Source: Pogona vitticeps
Lineage: Eukaryota; Chordata; Lepidosauria; Squamata; Agamidae
Direction: 5' to 3'
NCBI RefSeq assembly: GCF_051106095.1
Contig: NC_135795.1
Coordinates: 999,501-1,063,500 of the forward strand
Length of the DNA: 64,000 bases
Below the pieces are notes generated by a model that had not been told where the DNA came from, searched no databases, and worked only from the letters and a program-made list of their open reading frames with translations. Position 1 is the first letter of the stretch. Every line of letters starts with the position of its first letter. Below, one piece after another: positions 53,276-64,000 of the stretch. Made by a program: the position numbers and the translations under genes.

Positions 53276-53969
53276 TACAGGTGCAAGGAAACTCTCTTGG
53301 GTCTTAGGAGTGTCATTAGATGCTGGTTTTAATTAAGCTTCAGTGATCTTGAGAGTTGGAGAAAGTTTCAGCCCAAATCCTGAATGCTTGCCAAAAGCCT
53401 TCCAAGGGAAACAGCTCTCACTGTGGGCACAGCTCAGGCAGACAGATTTTGCATAAGCTGCTGACGCTTTGGTGGCAAGAAACACAGACATGCAGGGCTG
53501 TGCCTGCCATGCCTCTGGCTGCCTTCTCCCACCAAGGATGCTGCTCGCACCCTGGCCAAACAGGGTGGCCACCACCGGCTGGCCCGACAGCTTATCCTGC
53601 ACTGATCTGAAAGCCAAGAAAGAGGCCATTCATTCCTTTTGGGTGAAAGAAATCCTGGTTTCTATACTAATGCTCTTGATTGTTTGAAAGCAAAACGTAC
53701 CGCTGAAGTGGAGCGTCCGATGTTCGGTGCAGAAAGCTTCTCATTGGAAGCAGCAACTCTTTAAACGTGAAAAACCATCTGACTGTCACCTCAGGACCTC
53801 GTCTCCTCTCCAGCCGCTTACAAATGGGCTCACTTTCCTTTGTGATCAGTGGATTAGGAGGGAAACCCAGGGACCGTTTCCATCCTGAGCAGTCTGACAT
53901 GAATGCCAGAGGAGTCTCCATAGTGCAGAAGCATCAACAGCTTTTCAGCTCATAACTATCACCTGAGTG

Positions 53970-53971
<2 letters not shown>

Positions 53972-54025
<54 letters not shown>
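53972..54025. repeat. (GT)n(GA)n microsatellite
   Basis: About 20 GT units followed by 7 GA units. Confidence 0.97.
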
Positions 54026-54026
<1 letters not shown>

Positions 54027-54700
54027 ACGTCCAATGAAGCATCCATGTTGTGCCATCTCAGGTTGGCAAAATGCAAACTCTTGTCCACTTTAAAGGCAAA
54101 CCGTTTAATTTTCATTTTTATTCAACAAACGTCAAAATTAAACTTAAGTCTGTAAAGGGCTGAAATATTTTTCACCTTCCTCTTTTCTTGACCAGCCAGT
54201 GTGTGAATTAAGTCACATCCACGCTCGAAATAACAAGGGAGCAGCTCCAAACTCAGACTTCGGGGCAGCTCCATCTACAGAGCCAGTCAATAAGAGGTTG
54301 TAATCTTTTTCAAATAATACTTTTAAAAGGCAGCTGTATGGGAACTAACACAACATTTTCCAAGCCCTCTCTCAAATCTTCTCCAGAGATAAGTACCGCT
54401 TTCCCACAGAAGCAGACGCTAGCAGATCCAGATCCTGCTAGATCAATAAGGGTCCCCTGGAGTGGATGGGAAATGTGTCTTGGGATGCTAAGATAAACTC
54501 TGGCCCTGCACCTCTGGGCCTTCCCCCTTGGCACTGATCAGAGGGTCGCAGATTTTCGGGTCCTGCACAACACCTCAAGCAGGAGATCAAATCCACCTCC
54601 TTCTCGGCTGCACTCAACCGTGAGCCTGCCTTCTGCTCTAGCAGCAAACGGCGGGCTGCTGGCTTCCACCCCAGGCGAGATTTCTTATTGGGGGGGGGAA

Positions 54701-54704
<4 letters not shown>

Positions 54705-54744
<40 letters not shown>
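54705..54744. repeat. (CT)20 microsatellite
   Basis: An uninterrupted TC/CT run after a G-rich tract. Confidence 0.97.
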
Positions 54745-54746
<2 letters not shown>

Positions 54747-57269
54747 CCTCTGCTTTTGATAAGAGACTTCAGAGAGCAAGGGAAAGTTTTCAGAGCGGGA
54801 GCTACAAAGGCAGCCGGATTCAAAAGCCATCATCCAGCCGAGAGCAGAGCAGCGAGGCAGACGGCTTCAAACGTACAAGAGTCAGCCTTCCAACCGCTGG
54901 AGGGTAGCAGACTGAGCCGATGGAAGAAGACCGGGGGGGGGGGGGGAAGAGAGAGACAGGAACAACAGTGCAGCCCCTGCAAGCAAGCACACCAGCCACA
55001 AAATGGCTGGGGAAAGAGTGTTGCTCCTACAAAATTACTGGGTCTGGAGACTACATTTTGAATCATAGCTGGCCTGGAGATTCTGGATCTTGTCATCCCC
55101 CAGACATAACGTTTCCACACTCTGGTGTATAGACTGCAATTCGACAGGGGGTCAGAAAAGTCACCAGTGATCTTAGGTTCATAGGAATCTTGGCTTCTGT
55201 TTCTGTTTTTTCCTCCAGTCAAGTTTCTAGTCCTTATGGTTCTCGAGATAGGTTAGAAAAGCACCTGGGCGGAGGTTGCCTGCTAAAATCTCAGGCACCA
55301 AGGGCACAGCCAAGGGTTTTTTTTTAGATGGCGGTCAATTATTTGAAAGAGTGGAGAAAGAAGATGATCTTTCTTTGCACCCGCTGAGATCCAACTTGAT
55401 GCCAGCCACACACCTCCAAGGTGGATTCTTTAGGTTTGGCGTCTCTGATGCTTCAGTATCTAAGTTAGGCTGCAGAGCTTAGCAAGGCCTTTTCTTTCCA
55501 AAAAGAACTTGATTATCTTCCTTGTTACAAGTGACCCACTCTGCCTGCCTCTGCTGGTTATGGCTGAAAAAAAAAAACAAAACCATTTCCTAACTAGCCC
55601 AACATTTTTTGAAATAAAACCCCTTCAGGATTGACAAGGGAATGGCATAAAACCTGAGAAGGACGAAGCCATGAGCATCAAAGAGGCTTGAAACTGGTTT
55701 CAACGCACAATGCAGAGCATGGATCCTTTAGGAGAATTCACAGGGGCTGAAGCAGGACATGAGACTGAGCTAGAGGCCCGTGTCAGCTCAAGACCCCGGC
55801 AGGACTTGTCTGTTTTCCAACCCCTGGGTTGTGTTGCCGATACAAAGCAGTGACGTCTTACATCAGGCGTGCATGGCAGCAGCTCTTCCTCCTGCTTCGT
55901 CGCTTCCCCCAGCCACTTAGGAACAGCAACAAGATGAAATGGGTTGTTTTTTTCTGCATTAAAGGCACACCTTTTTATGCCTGTCGGTTTACCAGCACAG
56001 AATCCGCACTGCTATAGTTATTGGCATTTCAAACCGTCCGCTCAGGGCCTCCCTCTTAACATCCCTCAATTCCTGCTCGGCATCTAGGCGATTGCTGGGC
56101 TTCTCATTTGATAGAACGAATAAATGGATCTGATCCCAGAGGGGCAGCAAGGGCTGAAAGTCGTTATCCTGCCACAATGGCACAACCCAATCCTCTCCAT
56201 GGATTTGCTTTTGTCAAAGACTGGCTGAGATCTGCATCCTGCAAACAGCAGGCAAAGAGAGCAGCTCTCGCTCCGGGCAACGGCTGGCAAGACCCTCTCT
56301 GCCAGAGACCTCCTGCCAAGGGGCTCCTGGATGGGCAAGGGCCAAGCCTGTCCCGTTCCCTTCCCCAGCATCCCGTCACCCTCTCCTGGAAGTCCCAAAG
56401 CACCTTCTTCACAGCCGGTCTCCTCAACTAGCAGAGTAAATGAGGAGCGCTGGGACAGAGACCGCTCAGCAGGGGCCACGGCCGCTGCCTACCAGCAGAA
56501 ACCAATGTTATTGATAATCCAGCACCAGAGGAGGAAAAATCCATGAGGATGGGCAGGGTGGCTGGGTGCCCACGGAGCACAAGCCAGCAAGAGGCACGGT
56601 GGGCACAGCGCCACGGATGAGCTCAGGGCAGGGGGCAGGGAGGAAGCAGCCTCTGCCACCTTGTTTCAAAGGAATCGATCGGGGCTCATGGCCGCCTTAG
56701 ATGAAAGGTGGGCCAAGGAGCCAGGCCTGCCCATGTGAAGGCTTCGGGATGGCTCGGGTGCCAGCAAGAGGCATGGCATCAGCCTCCTGTGCCCACGTTT
56801 CCAACAGCAGATGCCCTACAAGGGAGCTGCCATCCATGCCAGGAGTGGGATGGGAGCATTTAATGTTTCCCAGAACAAGTAGAAGGTGCTTTATTGGGGT
56901 AATAATAATAAAAATAATAAAGCACCTTCGACTGGACAGGTGGGTGGACAGCAGTGCCCAGCAAAGTATTCCTCTACCGAAGCTGGGACTTCCTCCTCTG
57001 CCGGACTCAGGGCCCTGTATTCTGGGCTGCCTTAGGGGAGTAAAAATGTTACAATGCTCTTCCTCTTCTTTTTAGTTTAATCAGTCATCACACAGATAAG
57101 TTCCTCTCTCTCTCTCCCTGTTTAATATTCTGGTAACAGTTAATCCATAGGCAAGATCTTCGTCTTCCCTTGACAAAACACACTCCTCAAACCCATTGTC
57201 AGTATCTTAGCGTCCAGGGAAATCTGCCACTTCACCGCTGTGCCTGCTTCCAAATTTACTCACTCCCCG

Positions 57270-57272
<3 letters not shown>

Positions 57273-57311
<39 letters not shown>

Positions 57312-57354
57312 AACAGGTTTTTTTCTTTTTAAAAAGGCTGCCTTTCTGTGCACG

Positions 57355-57394
<40 letters not shown>

Positions 57395-57417
57395 AAGAGA
57401 GAGGGAGGGAGGGAGGG
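57273..57417. repeat. Two (GA)n microsatellites with a GGGA extension
   Basis: AG runs at 57273-57310 and 57361-57390, the second followed by GAAA and GGGA units. Confidence 0.95.
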
Positions 57418-58013
57418 AGCAGACAGGTGAACTGGAAATAAATGGATTTTTCTTGACTGATGGGAGGCCTGGAGATGAGGCCACTTCCCACCCAATCCCA
57501 CTGGCAGGCGGCCGTCTCCTCTCTCGTGTCACAAAACCAGCCTTCGTGAAAGAGAAAAGAAGGAGCAAAGCAACAGGCTAGATTTACACCGCCCGCCTGC
57601 CTGCCGGAGGAGTCGAAAGGGTGATTTAAGAGGTTTAAAAATACCTTTTATAAAACACACACACACACACAACAGCCCTGTGCACAGGGAGAAAAGAATG
57701 AATCACAAACACACTGGGAAACAGGAGGCTGGTAAATCATGGGGTGGCGTAAATTGCTGCGGGTTTTATTCTTAACTTTTAAGGGAGGGCTCCGAAACAG
57801 TGGAGCCAACCTAGTTTCAGCACCCTGGACAGCTCCTTCAGAAGTTCGGAGTAAAACCCAGCACAGATTCACCCACCCACCCACTCCAGCTAGGCTGGAA
57901 AAGAAGCACCAATGGTTTTCCAGATTTCATCAGGAGGAAGGGAGGGGGACTTGGGGTGTCTTGGGGTTCATCCGGAGCAGCCTCAACCTCTCAGCCATTC
58001 TCTGCAAACAGAT

Positions 58014-58300
58014 ACCCTGTTTCCCCAAAAACAAGACCTAACCTGAAAATAAGCCCTAGTATGATTTTTCTGGATGCTCGTAAATATAAACCCTACCCCG
58101 AACATAAGCCCTAGTTAAGTGAAACCCTGCCCTCCACTCTTGTGCAGGAACCAGAAGGTGATGGCATGGCTGTATCTGAATAAATGTAGACGGTTGTACA
58201 TGAAAAAAAAATTAAACATCCCCTGAAAATAAGCCCTAATGCATTTTTGGGAGCAAAAATTAATATAAGACCCTGTCTTATTTTCGGGGGAGACACAGTG
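58014..58300. mobile_element. Short inverted-repeat DNA transposon (MITE), diverged
   Basis: The left end, ACCCTGTTTCCCCAAAAACA, matches the reverse complement of the right end, CACTGTGTCTCCCCCGAAAA, with differences. Inside, ATAAGCCCTA-type units recur four times. No target duplication could be fixed; family not named. Confidence 0.65.
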
Positions 58301-60947
58301 CTTGCAAAGGCCAGGGACCAGGAAGGCCACTTTTGCTCCTGCACCATCACAGAAAGCTTCCTCCTGCTTTCCAGTGGAGCCTTTAATATTGCCTTCCCCG
58401 AAGCCCCTCTCCTTTCTGCACCCACCCACTGAGCAGAAAACAAGCGCAGGTTCTGTGATAAGCAAGGGAAGAAGACCAAGCTGTGTTGCCAGCAGGGGCC
58501 GATGAGCCGGCAACTCAGTTCTGCAGAATTGTTCTTGGCTGGCGGCCCCGTCCTTCCCGTCCCTTGGGCCTCTGAGTTCCCAACAGCCCTCCTTCTTCCA
58601 CCAGGACATCTGCCCTCCTCAAGCTCAACAACGCAGATGCTCCCAGCCTGCCGGCCCGCCCGCCCACATGCCCCACCTCCATCCTGCAAAGCTTCCCGAG
58701 TTAGCTAACCTGGCAAAACCAAACACCAAGCCATCAAGCCTGATGTATATGGGTGCTCTCTCGCTTCTCAAAATTGGGCATCTGTAGAAGAAACGGGGTA
58801 CCTCCACGCGCGTGGGGTGACCCTGCCCATTTTGTGACGGAAGCAGCCTTTTCTGGAGGAGATGCAGAAGGCGTTTCCTACCATTACGTCGGAAATATTA
58901 AAGGGATGGCAAAAGCTGGAATTAGGCAGGTAGATTTCACAAGGGAAAGCATGCGGGGGCTGGTGAAGTTGCTCAAGAGGAGGCAAGTAAAGGGGGAAGG
59001 AAGGGGGTTAATTGCAAGGTGATGGTAAATACATGGTAAAGGCAACAGGGCTGGGGTTTCAACATGGAAATCCCAGCATTGTCTCTTTGAAGAAAACACC
59101 ACCTAAGGGCTGAACCCTTGGGTTAATAAATAAACCCGTTGCTAGAGCTGAAATTCACGAGTATTCCAGAGTCAGGACTCAGGTAGACTTTCACGGCCAA
59201 GCCACCCCTGCTCAGAAAAGAAGAAAGCACTTGTGCCCTGAAAGCCAATCGCAGAGCACAGCAAGCTGACTGGCAAACCTACGGGAAATAAGTGTGACAA
59301 TTGCAGACAGTTGATACTTAAGGAGCCCCCTCTGCCAGCGAGGGCTCATCAGCAACATAAACAGGCAGGCCATGCCATTAACCTCCTCCGTCTTACGAGA
59401 GGCTTCTTGCATAATGCATGCTTCTAAAGAGAAGATTTCCAGCACTACTTGGAAGCCCTGAGAGGAGGCTGAGCAGGAGGGAGGATGTGTCTCCCAAGCC
59501 ACCTGCAGCATCCTCCTCCATGCAGAGGCCTTTGAATGCATCCAATTACCTCCTCGTCTGCGGAACCAAATCCTCTCCAGTCCCATTTACAAGTTTATCT
59601 TCCATTGTCGCCTGGCACAAAAGCACACGGAGAAGGTGGAAGCAATTTGGGCACGAGGGGAGAACAGCCTCCGGAGCTGTAGAAGAGGCAGAGAGGAGCT
59701 AACAACTTGAGACGCTACGCCACAAATATGACTCCTGCTTTGACCCCTCTTGTGAGTGTGAGCTGGCCACTGGTCGAGAAGAAAGCTGCTCGGAGCGATC
59801 CTCCATTGGCACTGCCACGGAATGGCCACGCCGGTCCTGAGACCTGCACAGGAACAACTCCCCCCCACCCCCGGCCTGCAAAACTGTTTCACTTTCAGGA
59901 GAACCTGTTTGGGAGAAAAGGTTTGGCTCCCTGACTTGCTCCATAAGACCAAAAACCCTTGGCGGATCTACTGCCCCCTGAACCTGGAGCGGCCGGCCAT
60001 CCCCAGAGCAAAGACCAAACCCTGACTCAGAGTTATGCGTAGCAACTAGAGCTACCACACCAAAACAGTTCCAGAGCCATGCTCAGCAAAGCTTAATTAA
60101 AAACAGCGGCGGTGGCAGTGGGATTTATCCTAATTATCACTGCCCTACATTTGGCAGGTGGGGAAAATAAAATAAAGTAAAATAAATGCACATTTCTAAA
60201 AGGCTCGAAGGCAATTAGAATCTCCAAAAATAACGAGACACGCAGGAGCTCAAATGCCACTGGACCATGATGCTGGGGGGGGAGTTAACACAACCCGGTT
60301 GCTCGGGGCTGATATTTGCAGAGCCCATTAGCTGAGGACGGCTCTCCGTGGACAAGCCTGCTGAGAAACCAAAAGGCGAAAAGCAGGCAGGCAGAAAAAG
60401 CAAACCAGAGAACGCCTTGGGTTGAAGAGACCGCACCGCCTCCCTTGCTAAGCTAAGCGTCATTTCCGCAGAGAGACATTGCATTATGATGTGCTCAGAA
60501 AGGGCAGGTTTCACTTCAGACCCCCAAATTATCTGGACATGGCATTATGTATTCTGCGAAGGGAGACGTGCTCCATAATTATGTTCTCACAGGTGGCTGA
60601 GGATGATGGAGATCATGTGCCAGTACATGTGGAGGGCACCAAGTTGGAGAAAACTGCCTGCATGTGTTCCGTTTGGGGTATCACCTGGACAGCTCTTGCA
60701 GAGGGTCTCCATTAGATCCTCGGAGAATCTCTCTGCTGAGCAGTTAATCGTGTTTCTTTAACTGCCGCCGCTTCGTCCTGTGGAATTGTGGGACAGGTAG
60801 GAACTTAAGGTTCTGTAGTTCCAGGGAAGGCATGAAGGTTCCCTGGCGGCTCTGCCCGATGTGACTGGCAGGGCAGAAGACACAAGAATGATCAGAAGAT
60901 GAATCAGAACTGGAAGCAAGTGACAGCTCCAGGAGCAAACGTGGACC

Positions 60948-61024
60948 ATTCATTCATTCATTCATTCATTCATTCATTCATTCATTCATTCATTCATTCA
61001 TTCATTCATTCATTCATTCATTCA

Positions 61025-61099
<75 letters not shown>
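60948..61099. repeat. Compound microsatellite (ATTC)n(CT)n(CA)n
   Basis: About 20 ATTC units, then about 17 CT units, then about 17 CA units, with no spacer. Confidence 0.98.
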
Positions 61100-61101
<2 letters not shown>

Positions 61102-61229
61102 CTGTACAAAGGTGATTTTAAAATTATCTGGAAAAATAAGTAAGTGGATGTGCGATTGTCAAAGAACCAACTTGAACACGACCAGGTATCCAGTTAAAAG
61201 ACAGATGGCCAATTAACAGAAACCTCATT

Positions 61230-61258
61230 AGAACAACAACAACAACAACAACAACAAC
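61230..61258. repeat. (CAA)n microsatellite
   Basis: Nine to ten ACA/CAA units. Confidence 0.95.
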
Positions 61259-64000
61259 ACACAGCGTGGGTAATTAAACCTTAACAGATGCTAAGGAGCA
61301 AGAGGTCACCTGAGAGCCTTATCTCACCCACACAACAACAGAACCTGTTAGGCAAGCTTTGGGCCACATGAGCTGTGGATGATGGGAGTTGCCATCTACC
61401 TCTCTTCAAAGGCGCCAGGAAGGGGAAGGGTTGCCTTTGAACCTCTCTGTCTCCCTCAGTCGGTGCTCTTCTGAAAGCGCCCACCCCAGATCTACCACTC
61501 CCGGCCGCTTCCCAAGCAGCTGCCTTTCATTCCCAGGCTGGTACCCTTGCCAGAGAGGTGGGTGGCACCTACTCAGGTACTTCTTCTAATTTAAATGTGC
61601 CTCCCCCCGCCTCTCCCGAAGGTGCTTCGGTTGGCTGGCAGCTCTTTTGAATGATACATGGCTCCACGTCTCCGGAAAGGCTTACTATGAAAACTCGCTG
61701 CAGAAATGCACCGTGGGAAGAGGAGAAATGAAGAGAAGGAAATAACGGCGGATTCTCAATAAAATCCAGCTGTGGTGAGGGGGTCTGCAGCATCTCGGCC
61801 TGGGGCAGAAAGAGCAGAGCAGGAGGGTTATATTCCGAGAAGGCTCTCCAAGTTGACCTGGTGAAATTCTCTATCCGCACAAGTATTAAAGGCACAGGAG
61901 CCCCGTCCCTGTTTCAGGTGCCCCCCCCCTTGCAAAGAGAGTGGGTTGTAACACTGGAGTTCCCTGTTTAGATGCCTACCGAGAACTAGCAAGGCCTCTC
62001 ACCGCCGTAGTCCTGCACCTGAAACGTGGGGATAATCCTGCTGCCCCCTGTCATCGCCACTACCTGACAGGTGGCACCTTTGCTGCTGTTTTCTCCGGCA
62101 TGGCGGAGACTCGGCCCAACCACCGCAGTCAGGAAAAAGGGACCTGCATCCTCTGCCAAGCAAACCTTGTTCCCATTGCTGATCCCCCAGGATTTAATGG
62201 AGCCACAGGTCAAAAGCAGACCCTCCGGTTGTCGCCTGGCAAAGCACAGCACGTTCTGTGCCGCAGTGCCAGCAGAGCTCAGGAAACAACACGAGTATTA
62301 TTTTCCTTGTTTAAGCTTCAGATAATTTAACACCCCAAGGCAAACATTCGCTCTAAGCACAAAAGCGCCGTTTGCTCAAGGTCTAGAAGTAAGACTGAGG
62401 ATTATGCCTGCTTCCTGGCAGGGCAAGGACGCATGATGGTTCTCTCTGACTTGCCTGCTTGGAAATTTCCTCTGCGAGAGACAGTGTCGTGGCCACCGGC
62501 TCCTGCAGCGCCCAAGCGAAGGAATTTAATTTCTGTCTTCTCGGAGCCGTGACAGGTGATTAGCAGAGCCGTGGCTGATTAAAAGGGGCTGTCGTCGGAT
62601 CCTCTTTATCCCAAATGGCCTGGAACGTCTCTGGAGAAAGTGGTGGAGACGGTGAAATGGATGAGTTGAGGAGAGCTGAAGGCAGAGTTGGAGGCAGAAA
62701 CGCTGGAGTTTTATTTGCAACCTCGCAGGCTGTTTCTAGTTTGTGTGACCAGGAGGGCCTTTTCTGGGCCAATGGGATTGTCTAACCAACACTCACTAAC
62801 CCATTGCTTCTTCTGGCCTTTGAATTCAAAGAGAAGTCCACCTCTCTGCTGACTGTTCTTTTCCCTCTCTTTCACTGCTTGGTGGCAGTTGTTTGTTTCC
62901 TGTTGATCTGTTTATTTGGTTGTTAAGGATAAGTGCAGGAAAGAAGGCAGCATAGACAAGTCTATAATTTCAAGCAACTGTAAAGAAATGTTTTTTTATT
63001 CTTTCTCCTACAAATGTCTCAGAGTGAGTTGCTGGGACTTCAAGTGCCAGCTACTGAGAAAGGAGTGGACTCTGGGGAACTTCTAGCTATTCTCCCCTGT
63101 GGGCTTCCGTACTTCTACTGCATTGCAAGTAATAATTTTTACCAGGGATTCGGAACTTTGCAACACAGAAGACGTTTGGATTTTAAGAACACTGGAACCT
63201 ACCTTCTACAAGGTCAAGGTGCTGGTACAATCAGGCCACCGCTGACAGCTCTGGCTGACAGCCATCACTCTCCGGCTGAACCTGGGACTGCTGGCATGCA
63301 CCTCCAGGGTCAGGCTGGAGACAATCGTTCTCAAGAGAGGCTGCTGGCCAAACACTACGTCGTCGGCTCATCTGACCAAGAGGGGGGTCTCCGTCTTGTC
63401 ATAACTGCCCACTGAGAGGGATAAGAGGACCCTGAGAAAGCCATCCACTTTTGCAAAGTTGCAATTCATAGTGGGTTGCATCATTAGACAGCTGGCCACC
63501 AAGTGAGGAAATTCCCCCCCCCACAATAATGCATAGAACAGCTGCCATGTGCATCAGCAAGGAGACCCCCCCCCTGCACTTATAAAGACACCCAACTTCG
63601 GGGTATTCTCGGTTCTTTATAGCCGGGCTTTTCCGTAAAAGATGTGAACCCCTGGAGGCTCAGAGAAAAACAAGGCAACTCCTCAAGGCACTAAAGAGAC
63701 ACTGTTTAAAGCTTAAAGCGTTGGAAGAAGCACAAATCAAAGCCTGCTTGGACGGCATGATGAATTCCCACAGGGCAGCCCATCAACGCCGCAATAAAAC
63801 TTGCCATTAGAGCATCTGTTAAAAGTTTCAGTGGTTCTCTTGCGTTAAGTACAGAGACGCTCAGCCCCAGTGAAAGACGTGGTGGGTGTCGTCGTTGTTT
63901 CTTTGGTTGTCATCTGAAAGTGCTGCTGTGCTTTGCTTTTAATGAAGGTTGTGAGGCGGGGGGTGGGAGGAAAGACTCAAGTACAGGAGGCAGCTGGGAG

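Larger units (their letters stand above)
51253..64000 (-). other. RAB26: RAB26 intron 2 (and possibly upstream sequence)
   Basis: No sequence encoding the expected DSGVGKT P-loop exon was found on the minus strand, so this is read as intron continuing past the window. It holds a hAT MITE, one MITE with EN-like ends at 58014, microsatellites and a BovB-type tail at 53225-53275. TAAT-rich non-repetitive blocks lie near 59300-59600 and 60040-60620. Confidence 0.6.

Noticed and set aside
60899-61216. Open frame with repeated FIHS and SLSL units
   Set aside because: Product of the (ATTC)(CT)(CA) compound microsatellite.
51253-64000. RAB26 exons 1-2 (P-loop DSGVGKT and TVGIDFR)
   Set aside because: I read the minus strand for their expected coding sequence and found none; they should lie beyond the window.

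Overview
This is vertebrate nuclear DNA, almost certainly from a squamate reptile. The genes are split by GT-AG introns. The repeats include tRNA-headed SINEs with a BovB-type tail (Sauria SINE type), a 5S-rRNA-derived SINE, CR1/L2-like LINE tails and short inverted-repeat DNA transposons, a mix typical of lizards and snakes. Gene order and orientation (RAB26 and TRAF7 on one strand, a snoRNA host gene between them on the other) match what I recall of human 16p13.3 (RAB26 - SNHG19/SNORD60 - TRAF7).

Layout. Positions 1-27000, minus strand: TRAF7, whose coding sequence is complete. Twenty coding exons between 19502 (ATG) and 588 (stop) join in frame to 670 codons plus a stop, the length I recall for human TRAF7. 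A non-coding first exon probably lies in the CpG-rich block near 26865-27000. Positions 26640-27310: a GC-rich bidirectional promoter with five CCAAT/ATTGG boxes. On the plus side it has a TATA box (27247) 30 bp before a C-plus-pyrimidine (5'TOP) start (27277). Positions 27277 to about 32300, plus strand: a non-coding SNHG19-like snoRNA host gene with three copies of an exon A - box C/D snoRNA - exon B unit. Positions 33839-64000, minus strand: the 3' seven coding exons of RAB26 (last 154 residues and stop). Its first exons, with the N-terminus and the P-loop, were not found and should lie beyond 64000.

Main discovery candidate: the host gene carries one SNORD60-like box C/D RNA (29992-30078) that keeps a 14-nt complement to the conserved 28S segment GAGGUGUCAGAAAA. 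It also carries two shorter paralogues, identical to each other (29321-29398 and 31700-31777), in which exactly that guide has been replaced while boxes, stem and distal half are kept. The surrounding DNA is a tandem duplication with very uneven divergence, as expected from recent sequence exchange.

The rest is intronic or intergenic DNA with dated-looking repeats, several microsatellites and a few non-repetitive TAAT-rich intronic blocks that may be regulatory. No retroviral or other virus-like element was recognised. Exon coordinates come from reading splice sites and reading frame by eye; repeat families are named from remembered consensus sequences.
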